Counted from the stretch's first letter, positions 20,434 to 30,010 are shown. The stretch: 64,000 bases of DNA from Burkholderiales bacterium (GCA_029268225.1 JAJUGJ010000010.1:44165-108164), one strand, 5' to 3'. The notes: generated from the sequence alone by a model not told the origin. Made by a program: numbers and translations.

Positions 20434-20462
20434 TAACAACCGCCTCATGATGGAGGTTGTTA
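20434..20462. promoter_or_regulatory. Operator-like inverted repeat in divergent chemotaxis/two-component intergenic region
   Basis: TAACAACC (20434-20441) and GGTTGTTA (20455-20462) form a perfect 8-bp dyad separated by 13 bases. It lies in the 203-base region between the divergent histidine kinase and the chemotaxis operon. It has no T tract and is symmetric, so it looks like a binding site for a dimeric regulator rather than a terminator. The neighbouring LuxR-type regulator is a candidate. Confidence 0.45.
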
Positions 20463-20556
20463 CGGTGTCAAGCGTCGGCACAATAGACCGACAATCCGGA
20501 CATAGATCCGTTTGCATTGACTGCAAGAGCCCCAAACCCGGTCACGTGGAGCCATG

Positions 20557-21006
20557 ATGAGCTACGACGATCCCGTCGCCAACCAGTCTGCCGAGATGCC
20601 CCTGTTGCTCGCGGCCGAGCTGCAGGATCACCTGATGATGGCCTCCACCGATCTGGAGCGCCTGCAGCGCCTGTTGGACGATGCCTGCCTGGCCCTCATC
20701 GAGGGCTTTCATAGTTCGGCCGGGCAACTGGCCGAGGTCATTGATCAGGGGCACGAGATCACCCCGGAATTGCAGGAGGTGCGCCACAAGCTGTTCAAGG
20801 CCGTCACAGCCTTGCAGTTTCAAGACATGGCCACCCAGTTGATCGCGCACACGAGTCAGCGCCTGCGCAGCTGCGCCGACCAGATTGCCCGTGATGCCCT
20901 GGGGGCGGACGATCCAGACGGCGATGCCGTGGTGGAATCCGTTCCCCTCAAACCCAACCCGGTGACCCAGGACGAAATGGACGCAGGATCGGTGGAATTG
21001 TTCTGA
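20557..21006 (+). CDS. CheZ-like CheY-P phosphatase with ELF C-terminal tail
   Basis: A 149-residue helical protein heading a cheY-cheA-cheW operon. The segment LQFQDMATQ contains Asp90 and Gln94 in the spacing D-x-x-x-Q, the catalytic pair known from CheZ (Asp143/Gln147 in E. coli), inside the phrase resembling CheZ's QDLTGQ. The protein ends DAGSVELF; CheZ also ends in a short CheY-binding helix finishing in Phe. It is shorter than CheZ (about 214). Start: ATG 20557 gives better spacing to GGAG than the adjacent ATG at 20554. The phosphatase role is inferred from motif and context; overall similarity to CheZ is low. Confidence 0.68.
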   Translation: MSYDDPVANQSAEMPLLLAAELQDHLMMASTDLERLQRLLDDACLALIEGFHSSAGQLAEVIDQGHEITPELQEVRHKLFKAVTALQFQDMATQLIAHTSQRLRSCADQIARDALGADDPDGDAVVESVPLKPNPVTQDEMDAGSVELF

Positions 21007-21105
21007 GAACAAATTCTGCTTGCTGAAATCCTGCCAGACTCGGACTGGTCATAACATCCACCATCTGCTCACAAAGCACTGTTCATTCAAGCACCGGAGA
21101 GCGAC

Positions 21106-21468
21106 ATGCACTCGATTCTTGCCGTCGACGATTCTGCATCCATGCGTCAAATGGTTTCTTTCACGCTCAAGAGCGCTGGCTACAACGTCGTCGAGGCTGT
21201 TGACGGACAGGATGCATGGGAGAAGGCTGGCGGGCGCAGCTTCGACCTGGTTTTGACTGACCAGAACATGCCCCGCATGGACGGCATCAGCCTGACCAAG
21301 AAGTTGCGCGAGAACCCCCAGTTCAAAACCACGCCGATCCTGATCCTGACCACCGAGTCCAGCGATCAGATGAAGCAGGCCGGCCGTGCCGCGGGCGCAA
21401 CCGGCTGGCTGGTCAAGCCCTTTGACCCCAACAAGCTGATCGAGGTCATTCAGAAGGTGATCCGCTGA
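21106..21468 (+). CDS. cheY: Chemotaxis response regulator CheY
   Basis: A 120-residue single-domain receiver. The acidic pair is in LAVDDSASMR, the phospho-acceptor Asp in LVLTDQNMPRMDG, the conserved Thr in LILTTESS and the Lys in LVKPFDP. The absence of an output domain and its position directly before cheA make it the likely phosphorylation partner of that kinase. A CheZ-like gene lies upstream. Ribosome site GGAGAG precedes the ATG. Confidence 0.95.
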   Translation: MHSILAVDDSASMRQMVSFTLKSAGYNVVEAVDGQDAWEKAGGRSFDLVLTDQNMPRMDGISLTKKLRENPQFKTTPILILTTESSDQMKQAGRAAGATGWLVKPFDPNKLIEVIQKVIR

Positions 21469-21520
21469 TCATTGGGGTGCACCGTGATCGACGGTGCCGC
21501 GACGACATTCAGGAGCCGCC

Positions 21521-23707
21521 ATGGCAGAGATGAGCACAGACAACAGCAGCGCTTCGGCAGGCATCGACCTCAGCCAGTTCTATCAGGTCTTCTTTGAGGA
21601 GGCAGGCGAGAACCTCGACAACATGGAGCAACTCCTGTTGAACGTGGATCTGGCCGCAGCCGACGATGAAGAACTCAACGCCATCTTCCGTTGCGCCCAC
21701 TCCATCAAAGGGGGGGCTGCCACCTTTGGTTTCAGCGATGTGGCCGAGTTGACCCACCAGATGGAGACGCTTCTGGACAAGCTGCGTCGACATGAGTTGA
21801 TCCCCACCTCGGCCATGGTGGACGTGTTGTTGCAATCCGGCGACGCGCTGCGTGCCATGTTGGGGCGCCATCAAGGCTCCGGGGCCGATCCGGTCGACAC
21901 CGTTGATCTGCTGGTGAACATTCGCGCCATGGTTTCCGGGGAGGGCGCGCCGGCATCCAGCGCACCTGCGCCGGTCGCACCGGCACCTGCGCCCACGCCG
22001 ACGCCCGCACCCGTGGCCGTCGAGCCTGCCCCGACGGCAGGCGCCCGTACCGTCGAGTTGCGCGTTGGCCCACTGAGCGACGCCAGCCAAGCTGACAATT
22101 TGGTCGAACTCTTCAAGGAGATCACCGATCTTGGCACCATCGAGCCTTTGCCGGATGAGCCAAGCTTGGCTGGCATTCGCCGCTTCAAGGTGGTGACTAG
22201 CACGCCAGAAGCCGATTTGCTGGATTTGTTCACCTTCCATGTCTCTCGCGAGCAGGTGGCTTTCCTGCCGTTTGGCGCGCCGGCCGCTCCCAGCGCTCCT
22301 GCCGCAGATCCGGGCTACGGCTTCTTTGACGACGAGCCCGCACCAGTTCAGGCGGCACCGGCTGCCCCCATGGCAGACAAGGCCGCGCCAGATGCCGGTT
22401 ATGGCTTCTTCGATGATGCGCCCGGCGCCCCGAACAAGCCAACCAATCAGGTGGTCGAGGCGGTTGCACCCGCACCGAAGCCGGCTCCTGCACCCGCCAA
22501 GCCTGCGTCTGCCCCCAAGTCCGATCGCCCGGCTGGCGGCCTTGAGGCCTCCACCATCCGCGTCTCGGTCGAGAAAGTTGACCAGCTCATCAACCTGGTG
22601 GGCGAACTCGTCATCACCCAGGCCATGTTGGCGCAAAACAGCCGGGGGCTCGATCCGGTGGTCTACCAGCAACTGGTGGCTGGCCTGACCGATCTGGACC
22701 GCAATACCCGCGACCTGCAAGAAGCTGTGATGTCGATCCGGATGATTCCGATGTCGACCGTCTTCAGTCGCTTCCCGCGCATGCTGCGCGACCTGGCCAA
22801 CAAGCTGGGCAAGAAGGTCGAGTTGGTGACTCAGGGTGAGGCGACCGAACTGGACAAGGGCTTGGTCGAGAAGATCACCGACCCCCTGACTCACCTCGTG
22901 CGCAACTCTTGCGACCATGGCATTGAAATGCCGTCCGAGCGTGTGGCCAAGGGCAAGCCAGAGGTCGGCACCATCACGCTGGCAGCCTCGCACCAAGGTG
23001 GCTCCATCGTCATTGAGGTACGTGACGACGGCAAGGGCCTGTCGCGCGAGAAGCTGCTGCGCAAGGCCCGCGAAAAGGGTCTGGACGCACCTGACTCGCT
23101 GACCGATCAAGAGGTCTGGAACCTGATCTTTGCGCCGGGCTTCTCGACGGCCGAAGAGGTCACCGACGTGTCGGGTCGTGGTGTCGGCATGGACGTGGTG
23201 AAGAAGAACATCACCTCGCTGGGTGGCACGGTCGAGATCGACTCGGCCGAAGGCTATGGCATGCGCGTGGCTGTGCGCCTGCCGCTGACCCTGGCCATCA
23301 TGGACGGGATGAGCGTGGGCGTGGGCGAAGAGGTCTACATCCTGCCGCTGTCGTCGGTGGTCGAGTCCTTCCAGGTCAGCCCCGAGATGATCAAGACCAT
23401 CGGTGGCTCCGGTCGTGTGGTCGAGGTGCGTGACGAGTACATGCCCGTCATCGAGCTGGAAAAGGTCTTCGATGTGCCCCGTTTTGACTGGGAGCACAAC
23501 AGCGGCATCATGGTGGTCGTCGAGGCCGAGAGCGGCCGCGTGGCCCTGTTGGTTGATGAACTGCTGGGCCAGCAACAGGTGGTGGTGAAGAACCTCGAAA
23601 CCAACTATCGCAAAGTCAACGACGTGTCGGGTGCGACGATCATGGGTGATGGCCGTGTGGCGCTGATCCTGGATGTGGGCAGCCTGGTGCGTCGCTCGCG
23701 CCACTGA
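21521..23707 (+). CDS. cheA: Chemotaxis histidine kinase CheA
   Basis: A canonical CheA of 728 residues. The start is ATG 21521 with AGGAG upstream; the longer frame has no support. Domains in order: P1 HPt with His60 in CAHSIKGGAATFG; a Pro/Ala-rich linker; a P2-like domain (about residues 175-255); a second linker with two copies of GYGFFDD (residues 265-271 and 293-299); P3 dimerisation; P4 ATPase with HLVRNSCDHGIE, DDGKGLS and SGRGVGMDVVKKN; and P5 CheW-like at the C-terminus. All catalytic boxes are intact. It phosphorylates the adjacent CheY. No receptor gene lies in this operon. Confidence 0.96.
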   Translation: MAEMSTDNSSASAGIDLSQFYQVFFEEAGENLDNMEQLLLNVDLAAADDEELNAIFRCAHSIKGGAATFGFSDVAELTHQMETLLDKLRRHELIPTSAMVDVLLQSGDALRAMLGRHQGSGADPVDTVDLLVNIRAMVSGEGAPASSAPAPVAPAPAPTPTPAPVAVEPAPTAGARTVELRVGPLSDASQADNLVELFKEITDLGTIEPLPDEPSLAGIRRFKVVTSTPEADLLDLFTFHVSREQVAFLPFGAPAAPSAPAADPGYGFFDDEPAPVQAAPAAPMADKAAPDAGYGFFDDAPGAPNKPTNQVVEAVAPAPKPAPAPAKPASAPKSDRPAGGLEASTIRVSVEKVDQLINLVGELVITQAMLAQNSRGLDPVVYQQLVAGLTDLDRNTRDLQEAVMSIRMIPMSTVFSRFPRMLRDLANKLGKKVELVTQGEATELDKGLVEKITDPLTHLVRNSCDHGIEMPSERVAKGKPEVGTITLAASHQGGSIVIEVRDDGKGLSREKLLRKAREKGLDAPDSLTDQEVWNLIFAPGFSTAEEVTDVSGRGVGMDVVKKNITSLGGTVEIDSAEGYGMRVAVRLPLTLAIMDGMSVGVGEEVYILPLSSVVESFQVSPEMIKTIGGSGRVVEVRDEYMPVIELEKVFDVPRFDWEHNSGIMVVVEAESGRVALLVDELLGQQQVVVKNLETNYRKVNDVSGATIMGDGRVALILDVGSLVRRSRH

Positions 23708-23742
23708 GCGGCGTGGGCATCATCTGATTGGAGAATGTGTTC

Positions 23743-24228
23743 ATGGGAAGCTTGAGCGTGGTCGAACAGCCAGACTCGCAATCCAGTCTGGCGCGCGAAT
23801 ACCTGACGTTCCGTCTGGGCGACGAAGAGTACGGCATCGACATCCTGAAGGTGCAGGAAATCCGTGGGTATGAAAACCCCACGCGCATTGCCAATGCGCC
23901 GCACTTCCTCAAGGGTGTGGTGAACCTGCGCGGCACCATCGTCCCCATCGTGGATCTGCGCCTGCGCTTTGGTTGCAGCTCGGCCGAGTACAACTCGTTC
24001 ACGGTCAGCATCGTGTTGCACATCGGGCAGCGCACCATCGGCACCGTGGTCGACTCGGTCAGCGACGTGATGGAGATCCCGGCCGAGGCGATCCGCCCCG
24101 CGCCGGAAATGTCGTCGGCGATTGATGCAGCCTACATCCGTGGTCTGGCTCAGGTCGGCGAGCGCATGGTGGTCTTGCTCGACATCGAAAGCATGTTGAT
24201 GAGCCCGGACATGGGGCTGGTGGACTGA
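23743..24228 (+). CDS. cheW: Chemotaxis coupling protein CheW
   Basis: CheW couples chemoreceptors to CheA. The start is ATG 23743 with GGAGAA about 8 bases upstream. The protein of 161 residues has the SH3-like CheW fold with YLTFRLGDEEYGIDI, the receptor-contact segment IRGYENPTRI and VVNLRGTIVPIVDLR. It follows cheA after 35 bases and ends the operon. No cheR, cheB or receptor gene is adjacent, so these must come from elsewhere in the genome. Confidence 0.96.
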   Translation: MGSLSVVEQPDSQSSLAREYLTFRLGDEEYGIDILKVQEIRGYENPTRIANAPHFLKGVVNLRGTIVPIVDLRLRFGCSSAEYNSFTVSIVLHIGQRTIGTVVDSVSDVMEIPAEAIRPAPEMSSAIDAAYIRGLAQVGERMVVLLDIESMLMSPDMGLVD

Positions 24229-24250
24229 GCGGTCAGGTCATCAAGCCATG

Positions 24251-24275
24251 AAAAAGGGCGCCTGCGGGCGCCCTT
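24251..24275 (-). terminator. Intrinsic terminator of the HIT gene (minus strand), between convergent genes
   Basis: The stem AAGGGCGCC (24254-24262) pairs with GGCGCCCTT (24267-24275) around a TGCG loop. Five A residues at 24251-24255 form the U tract when read on the minus strand, so it mainly serves the HIT gene. On the plus strand the tail is TTGGTGTTGG, so termination of cheW is possible but weaker. Confidence 0.8.
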
Positions 24276-24330
24276 GGTGTTGGTGGGTGGCAAGCGGATG
24301 GCCCAGGTTCGGCCACAGCGCCAGCGGCCA

Positions 24331-24780
24331 TCAGTTCGCGTGGCTGGTTTCCTCAAACGCTGCCACGACGGCCGCATCAACCTGGGCCAAGGGCTCCGAC
24401 AGACGCTGCGCTGCATCGCTCACCTCGCGCTGTTTCGGAGCCCAGACTGGCGCAGGCCAACGGGCATCCCAGTCATAGCGTGCGATCACGTGCCAGTGCA
24501 GGTGCGGCACCATATTGCCCAGCGAGGCCAAATTCACCTTGGTGGGCTGCAAGACCTGGCGCAGCACGGTTTCCACCTTGGCCACGGCTTGCATGAGGTG
24601 GCTGCGGTCGGTCGGCGCCAGATCGGTCCATTCCGCCACGTGCTCGTTCCAGATCACACGGTAGAACGCTGGATGATCGGCATCCACGGCCCGGATCACA
24701 CGGAACTTCTCCGTGCGCAACAGCAGGATGCCGCCATCCTGCTCGCACAGTTCACAGCCTGGTACCAAGGTGATGCTCAT
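24331..24780 (-). CDS. HIT-family nucleotide hydrolase/transferase
   Basis: A histidine-triad protein of 149 residues. The triad lies in VPHLHWHVIARY (H-x-H-x-H). Such enzymes hydrolyse or transfer nucleotide phosphoramidates and dinucleotides, but the substrate cannot be told here. An early CELCEQDGG gives a Cys pair found in many HIT proteins. The start at 24780 (MSITLVPGCELCEQ) is preferred over an upstream in-frame extension lacking family features. It is downstream of the DUF3683 oxidoreductase on the complementary strand side and ends before a terminator convergent with cheW. Confidence 0.88.
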   Translation of the reverse strand: MSITLVPGCELCEQDGGILLLRTEKFRVIRAVDADHPAFYRVIWNEHVAEWTDLAPTDRSHLMQAVAKVETVLRQVLQPTKVNLASLGNMVPHLHWHVIARYDWDARWPAPVWAPKQREVSDAAQRLSEPLAQVDAAVVAAFEETSHAN

Positions 24781-24841
24781 GACAGCTCTGGTTTGGGTTG
24801 ATGTGGAACGCGCAGTGACTGGCAAGCCTCAGTCCGACTCA

Positions 24842-24918
24842 GCGGACGCCGCAGATCCGGCTTTGCCGGTCTGCCAGCGTCCGCCCCCTTGAGGGGGCGC
24901 GCGAAGCGCGTAGGGGGT
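24842..24918. repeat. REP-like palindromic element
   Basis: This 77-base segment contains nested dyads: GCGGACGC (24842-24849) with GCGTCCGC (24877-24884) around an inner CCGGC-TTT-GCCGG hairpin (24857-24869), then GCCCCC-TTGA-GGGGGC (24883-24898), then CGCGC-GAA-GCGCG (24898-24910). From memory, CCCCTTGAGGGGG followed by CGCGAAGCGCG is a common intergenic element in Burkholderiales. It lies between the DUF3683 gene and the HIT gene. I saw no second copy in this window. Confidence 0.65.
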
Positions 24919-24923
24919 GGGCT

Positions 24924-27900
24924 TTAAACCAGCACCCGCTCGATGCCGCCGTTGTTGGCCTTGGCCACGTACTCCGGCATCCAGTTTTCACCCAGGATCT
25001 GCTTGGCCATCTCGATGACGACATAGTCGGCTTCCAGCAGGCCGGTCTGGGCGTCATCCACATAGCGACTCAGACCTTGCAGGCAGGCCGGGCAGGACGT
25101 CAGGATCTTGGCGTTGTCCTTGGCACCGATCAGGCCTTGCTCGCGCAGTGCGGCTTCACCCTTGCGGATCTCCTCTTCCTTGCGGAAGCGCACTTGCGTG
25201 GAGATGTCCGGGCGGTTGACAGCCAGCGTGCCGGCCTCACCGCAGCAACGCTCCGACTTGATCACGCCATCGCCCAGCAAGGCCTTGACGGTCTTCATCG
25301 GATCCTGCTGCTTCATCGGGCTGTGGCAGGGGTCGTGGAAGAGGTAGCCGCCGGCCTTGGGCAGGGTGATGCCCTTTTCCAGCAGGTACTCGTGGATGTC
25401 GATGATGCGGCAGCCGGGGAAGATCTTGTCGAACTGGTAGCCCTGCAACTGGTCGTAGCAGGTGCCGCAGGACACAACCACCGTCTTGATGTCCAGGTAG
25501 TTCAGCGTGTTGGCCACGCGGTGGAAGAGCACCCGGTTGTCGGTGATCATCTTCTCGGCCACATCGAACTGGCCGGCACCGCGTTGCGGGTAGCCACAGC
25601 ACAGGTAGCCCGGCGGCAACACGGTCTGCACGCCGGCATGCCACAGCATCGCCTGCGTGGCCAGGCCCACTTGCGAGAACAGACGCTCCGAACCACAGCC
25701 CGGGAAGTAGAAGACCGCTTCGGTGTCCGACGTGGTGGCCTTTGGGTTGCGGATGATGGGGACGTAGTCCTTGTCCTCGATGTCCAGCAAGGCGCGCGCG
25801 GTTTTCTTGGGCAGGCCGCCCGGCATCTTCTTGTTGATGAAGTGGATGACCTGTTCCTTGAGGGAGGCCTTGCCCACCGATGCCGGCGGGGCGCTGGTCT
25901 GCTTGCGTGCGGCCAGCTTCAGCACATCATTGCCCAGACGCTGCAGCGGCATCGCCACGTCCACCAAGGCGCTGCGGATCACCTTGATCGTCTGCGGGTT
26001 GTTGCTGTTGAGCATGGCCATGCCGGCCGCGCCCGCAGGGCGGAAGGACTTCTTGCCCAGCTTGGTCAGCAGGCTGCGCATGGCCATCGACACGTCGCCG
26101 AAGTCGATCTTGACCGGGCAGGGCGTCAGGCACTTGTGGCAGACCGTGCAGTGGTCGGCCACGTCCTCGAACTCTTCCCAGTGCTTGATCGACACGCCGC
26201 GGCGGGTCTGCTCTTCGTACAGGAAGGCCTCGACCAGCAGCGAGGTGGCCAGGATCTTGTTGCGCGGGCTGTAGAGCAGGTTGGCGCGCGGCACGTGGGT
26301 GGCGCACACCGGTTTGCACTTGCCGCAACGCAGGCAGTCCTTGACGGAGGTGGCGATGTCGCCAATGTCCGACTGCTGCATGATCAGCGATTCGTGACCC
26401 ATCAGACCGAACGAGGGCGTGTAGGCCTCGGTCAGGTCGGCGGCGTGCACGTCGTCACCCAGGGCTTTCAAGGCGGCGCCACGCAGCAGCTTGCCCTTGT
26501 TGAAGCGGCCTTCCGGGTCCACCTTCTGCTTGTAGGCGGTGAAGTTGGCCATTTCCTCGTCGGTGAGGAATTCCAGCTTGGTGATGCCGATGCCGTGTTC
26601 ACCCGAGATCACGCCGTCGAGCGAGCGGGCCAGCTTCATGATGCGGCCCACGGCTTCGTGCGCCGTTTGCAGCATCTCGTAGTTGTCGCTGTTGACGGGG
26701 ATGTTGGTGTGCACGTTGCCGTCACCGGCGTGCATGTGCAGCGCCACCCACACGCGGCCACGCAGCACCTGCTTGTGGATGCGCTTGAGCTCGTCGAGGA
26801 TGGGGCGCAGGGCGCCACCATTGAACTCGTGGGCCAGCACGTCGCGGATCTCGCGCTTCCAGCCAGCACGGATCGTCCAGGTCTGCAGCAGGTTGAAGAC
26901 CGTGTCACAGGCTTCGGGCGTGTAGGTGCCGTTGCGGTGCTGCTGGTAGCCATGGGCCACCAGTTCTTCGTCTACTTCGGAGATCGGGGTGTCGATGTGC
27001 TCGTACAGGAAGGCCCAGCGGGCGCGCACCGTGGTGAGGTGGGCCTGCGCGGTGGCGATCTTCTCGGCCAGGGCTTCGGCGCTGGGCAACTCTTCCTCGT
27101 CTTCGACCTTGCCCATGAACGAGGCAATGTGCTGAGGACCGGTCTGGAAAAAGGCTTCTAGCGCATCGATCAGGGCCAGCTTGTTGCGCAGGCTCAGTTC
27201 GATGTTGATGCGCTCGATGCCCAAGGTGTACTCGCCCATGCGCGGCAGCGGAATCACCACGTCTTCGTTCACCTTGAAGGCGTTGGTGTGCTTGGCGATG
27301 GCGGCGGTGCGCTTGCGGTCGGCCCAGAACTTCTTGCGGGCCTCACCGCTGACGGCCACAAAGCCTTCGCCCGAACGGCCATTGGCCAGGCGGATGACTT
27401 CGCTGCTGGCGCGGGCCACGCGGTCTTCGTCGTCACCCACGATGTCGCCGATCAGCACCATCTTGGGCAGGGTGCCGCGCTTGCTCTTGGTGGCATAGCC
27501 CACGGCGCGCAGGTAGCGGTCGTCGAGGTGCTCCAGGCCGGCCAGGATGGCGCCGCCCGGTTGCTTCATCTCCTCGAACATGAAGTCCTTGATCTCGACG
27601 ATCGAGGGCACGCCTTCCTTCGGGTTGCCAAAGAACTCCAGGCACACCGTGCGCACGTGCTTGGGCATGCGGTGAACAACCCAGCGGGCGCTGGTGATCA
27701 GGCCGTCACAGCCTTCCTTCTGGATGCCGGGCAGGCCGGCGAGGAACTTGTCGGTGACGTCCTTGCCCAGGCCTTCCTTGCGGAAGGTGCGGCCGGGGAT
27801 GTCCAGGCGTTCGGTGCGGATCGGGGTCTTGCCGTCGGCTTCGAAGTAGCGCAACTCGAAGCTGGCGGTTTCCACGTCATGGATTTTGCCGAGGTTGTGG

Positions 27901-28919
27901 TTCAGGCGCACCACTTCCAGCCATTGCGCGTCGGGCGTGACCATGCGCCACGAGGCGAGGTTGTCCAGGGCGGTGCCCCAGAGCACGGCCTTCTTGCCGC
28001 CGGCGTTCATGGCGATGTTGCCGCCCACGCACGAGGCTTCTGCCGAGGTGGGGTCCACGGCGAACACAAAGCCCGCACGCTCGGCCGCATCGGCGACGCG
28101 CTGCGTGACCACACCGGCACCGGTCCAGACGGTGGCCACGGGCTGGTCCACGCCCGGCAGGTTCACCATCTCGACTTCGGTCATCTGTTCGAGCTTTTCG
28201 GTGTTGATCACCGCGCTCTTCCAGGTCAGCGGCACGGCGCCGCCGGTGTAGCCGGTTCCACCCCCACGCGGGATGATGGTCAGACCCAACTCGACGCAGC
28301 CCTTGACCAGGGCAGCCATCTCCTCTTCCGTGTCCGGGGTCAGGACGACGAAGGGATACTCGACACGCCAGTCGGTGGCGTCGGTCACGTGCGAGACGCG
28401 GCTCAGGCCATCGAACTTGATGTTGTCGTGGCGGGTGACCTTGCGCAGCACACGCTGGGCACGTTCACGCAATTCGCCCATCTGCTCGAAAGCGCGGGCA
28501 AAGCGGTCTACAGCGGTACGGGCCATGCCCAGCACCTCACCCACCAGGGCGTCGCGGGCGCTGTCGTTGCTGGGGGTGCGACGCTTGTCGACCTCGCCCA
28601 GGCGATGGTGCAGGGCCTCGATCAGCTGGCCGCGGCGCTTGGGGTTGTCCAGCAGGTCGTCTTGCAGATAGGGGTTGCGCTGCACGACCCAGATGTCGCC
28701 CAGCACTTCGTACAGCATCCGGGCAGAGCGGCCCGTCATGCGCTCGGTGCGCAACTGGCTCAGCGCGTCCCAGGCACGTTGGCCAAGCAGGCGCTGGACG
28801 ATCTCGCGGTCCGAGAACGAGGTGTAGTTATAGGGGATCTCGCGCAGGCGTGGCTGGCCGTCCGTGTGGGCGTCGGCAGCCTGGGCAATCATGTGGGTCA
28901 ACTCGGTGGGTGCGTTCAT
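24924..28919 (-). CDS. DUF3683 FAD/FMN-binding oxidoreductase fused to Fe-S/CCG domains (lactate/glycolate dehydrogenase-like)
   Basis: A 1331-residue predicted respiratory dehydrogenase. In order: a DUF3683 region with [16 protein letters not shown] (about residues 27-120); an FAD-binding PCMH domain with [12 protein letters not shown]; a GlcD/Dld-like C-terminal domain with [13 protein letters not shown] and SGEHGIG; two 4Fe-4S clusters ([11 protein letters not shown] near residue 860, [12 protein letters not shown] near 923); and two CCG (GlpC/LldE-type) motifs near 1106 and 1224. It therefore fuses a GlcD-like and a GlpC-like subunit. It probably oxidises a 2-hydroxyacid and passes electrons to the quinone pool; the substrate is unknown. 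Start: ATG 28919, as the upstream extension shows no family sequence. Confidence 0.9.
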   Translation of the reverse strand: MNAPTELTHMIAQAADAHTDGQPRLREIPYNYTSFSDREIVQRLLGQRAWDALSQLRTERMTGRSARMLYEVLGDIWVVQRNPYLQDDLLDNPKRRGQLIEALHHRLGEVDKRRTPSNDSARDALVGEVLGMARTAVDRFARAFEQMGELRERAQRVLRKVTRHDNIKFDGLSRVSHVTDATDWRVEYPFVVLTPDTEEEMAALVKGCVELGLTIIPRGGGTGYTGGAVPLTWKSAVINTEKLEQMTEVEMVNLPGVDQPVATVWTGAGVVTQRVADAAERAGFVFAVDPTSAEASCVGGNIAMNAGGKKAVLWGTALDNLASWRMVTPDAQWLEVVRLNHNLGKIHDVETASFELRYFEADGKTPIRTERLDIPGRTFRKEGLGKDVTDKFLAGLPGIQKEGCDGLITSARWVVHRMPKHVRTVCLEFFGNPKEGVPSIVEIKDFMFEEMKQPGGAILAGLEHLDDRYLRAVGYATKSKRGTLPKMVLIGDIVGDDEDRVARASSEVIRLANGRSGEGFVAVSGEARKKFWADRKRTAAIAKHTNAFKVNEDVVIPLPRMGEYTLGIERINIELSLRNKLALIDALEAFFQTGPQHIASFMGKVEDEEELPSAEALAEKIATAQAHLTTVRARWAFLYEHIDTPISEVDEELVAHGYQQHRNGTYTPEACDTVFNLLQTWTIRAGWKREIRDVLAHEFNGGALRPILDELKRIHKQVLRGRVWVALHMHAGDGNVHTNIPVNSDNYEMLQTAHEAVGRIMKLARSLDGVISGEHGIGITKLEFLTDEEMANFTAYKQKVDPEGRFNKGKLLRGAALKALGDDVHAADLTEAYTPSFGLMGHESLIMQQSDIGDIATSVKDCLRCGKCKPVCATHVPRANLLYSPRNKILATSLLVEAFLYEEQTRRGVSIKHWEEFEDVADHCTVCHKCLTPCPVKIDFGDVSMAMRSLLTKLGKKSFRPAGAAGMAMLNSNNPQTIKVIRSALVDVAMPLQRLGNDVLKLAARKQTSAPPASVGKASLKEQVIHFINKKMPGGLPKKTARALLDIEDKDYVPIIRNPKATTSDTEAVFYFPGCGSERLFSQVGLATQAMLWHAGVQTVLPPGYLCCGYPQRGAGQFDVAEKMITDNRVLFHRVANTLNYLDIKTVVVSCGTCYDQLQGYQFDKIFPGCRIIDIHEYLLEKGITLPKAGGYLFHDPCHSPMKQQDPMKTVKALLGDGVIKSERCCGEAGTLAVNRPDISTQVRFRKEEEIRKGEAALREQGLIGAKDNAKILTSCPACLQGLSRYVDDAQTGLLEADYVVIEMAKQILGENWMPEYVAKANNGGIERVLV

Positions 28920-29159
28920 GAGGGCGCCAGACGCGAAGGGCCGGATTTCAGAAATGCGCAAGGCACCTGGGGGCGATGGATCACTCCCAGGCGCTGCTGT
29001 GGGGGTGGTTTTCGCGCCTGAGGTGAGATGGTAACGCAGCAGGTCATGCCCTTAGTCAGAAAAGGGCGCTTAGTCCGGCCTTATGGCAGCGTTTGGGTGC
29101 GTTTGAAGTCGTTATGCTGACAACACTGACACCTCGATGACCTTTTGCCGAGCCTCCCT
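28920..29159. other. Divergent intergenic region with direct repeats
   Basis: The 240 bases between the divergent oxidoreductase and glycerophosphodiesterase genes hold a direct repeat CTTAGTC at 29051-29057 and 29069-29075, 18 bases start to start, about two helical turns. A small dyad GCCCTT/AAGGGC (29048-29067) overlaps it. This could be a regulator site. I see no clear sigma-70 promoter. Confidence 0.4.
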
Positions 29160-29969
29160 ATGCACGCTGCCGCTCCGAATGCCGCCTGGCCTTATCCCTG
29201 CTGGATTGCCCACCGAGGTGCGGGGGAGCTGGCGCCAGAGAACACGATGGCAGCCTTCCGCTTGGGCGCCGAGCATGGGTTTGCCATGTTCGAGTGCGAC
29301 GTGAAGTTGAGTGCCGACGGCGAGCCGTTCTTGCTGCACGATACCGAGCTGGATCGCACGACCAATGGGCGGGGCGAGGCGGGGTTGCAAACTTGGGATG
29401 CGCTGTCACGCTTGGACGCAGGCAGCTGGCATGGCCGCCCGTATGCGGGGGAGCCACTGCTGCGCCTGGAGTCGCTGGCCCGTTGGCTGCAGGCCTTGGG
29501 CATGATGGTCAATTTGGAGATCAAGCCCAGCCCCGGTGACGAAGTGCGCACAGGGCGGGTGGTGGCGCAGCATGTCGCGCGATTGTGGTCGCAAGCCGAC
29601 GTCAAGCCGCTGCTGAGTTCTTTCAGCACCGCGGCCTTGGAGGCGGCCCGTCAGACGCAGCCGGACCTGCCGCGCGCCTTGCTGCTCGACGAGTGGGTGG
29701 ATGGGGGTGTCGGCACTGCCGTGCGACTCGGGTGTGTGGCCGTGGTCGTGAACCATGCCCATCTGAACGCCGAGCGCATCGCGGCCATCCATGCTGAGGG
29801 CATGAAGGCCTTGAGTTACACCGTCAATCAGGCATCACGCGCCAGTGCCTTGTGGCGTGCTGGCCTGGATGGCCTCATCACCGATCGGGTGGATGTGTTT
29901 GAACCCCAGGCTCGCCTCGGGGCCAACCCGGCCCGGCTGATGGTGGAGGCCGAGGCCTTGATGGCCTGA
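29160..29969 (+). CDS. ugpQ: Glycerophosphodiester phosphodiesterase
   Basis: A TIM-barrel GDPD enzyme that hydrolyses deacylated phospholipids to sn-glycerol-3-phosphate and an alcohol. The catalytic signature IAHRGAGELAPENT near residue 15 and FECDVKLSADGEPFLLHD near residue 48 hold the metal and catalytic residues. Its length of 269 residues, with no signal peptide, fits the cytoplasmic UgpQ type. The start is ATG 29160; an in-frame TTG at 29145 is less likely. It is divergent from the oxidoreductase and convergent with mpl. Confidence 0.92.
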   Translation: MHAAAPNAAWPYPCWIAHRGAGELAPENTMAAFRLGAEHGFAMFECDVKLSADGEPFLLHDTELDRTTNGRGEAGLQTWDALSRLDAGSWHGRPYAGEPLLRLESLARWLQALGMMVNLEIKPSPGDEVRTGRVVAQHVARLWSQADVKPLLSSFSTAALEAARQTQPDLPRALLLDEWVDGGVGTAVRLGCVAVVVNHAHLNAERIAAIHAEGMKALSYTVNQASRASALWRAGLDGLITDRVDVFEPQARLGANPARLMVEAEALMA

Positions 29970-30010
29970 CCGATCGGGCCTGCGTGCCAAGGCCTGGCCC
30001 GCCCCTGGCC

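Noticed and set aside
25077..27161. 694-codon open frame antisense to the DUF3683 oxidoreductase
   Set aside because: Shadow of the sense coding sequence, with no recognisable motif.
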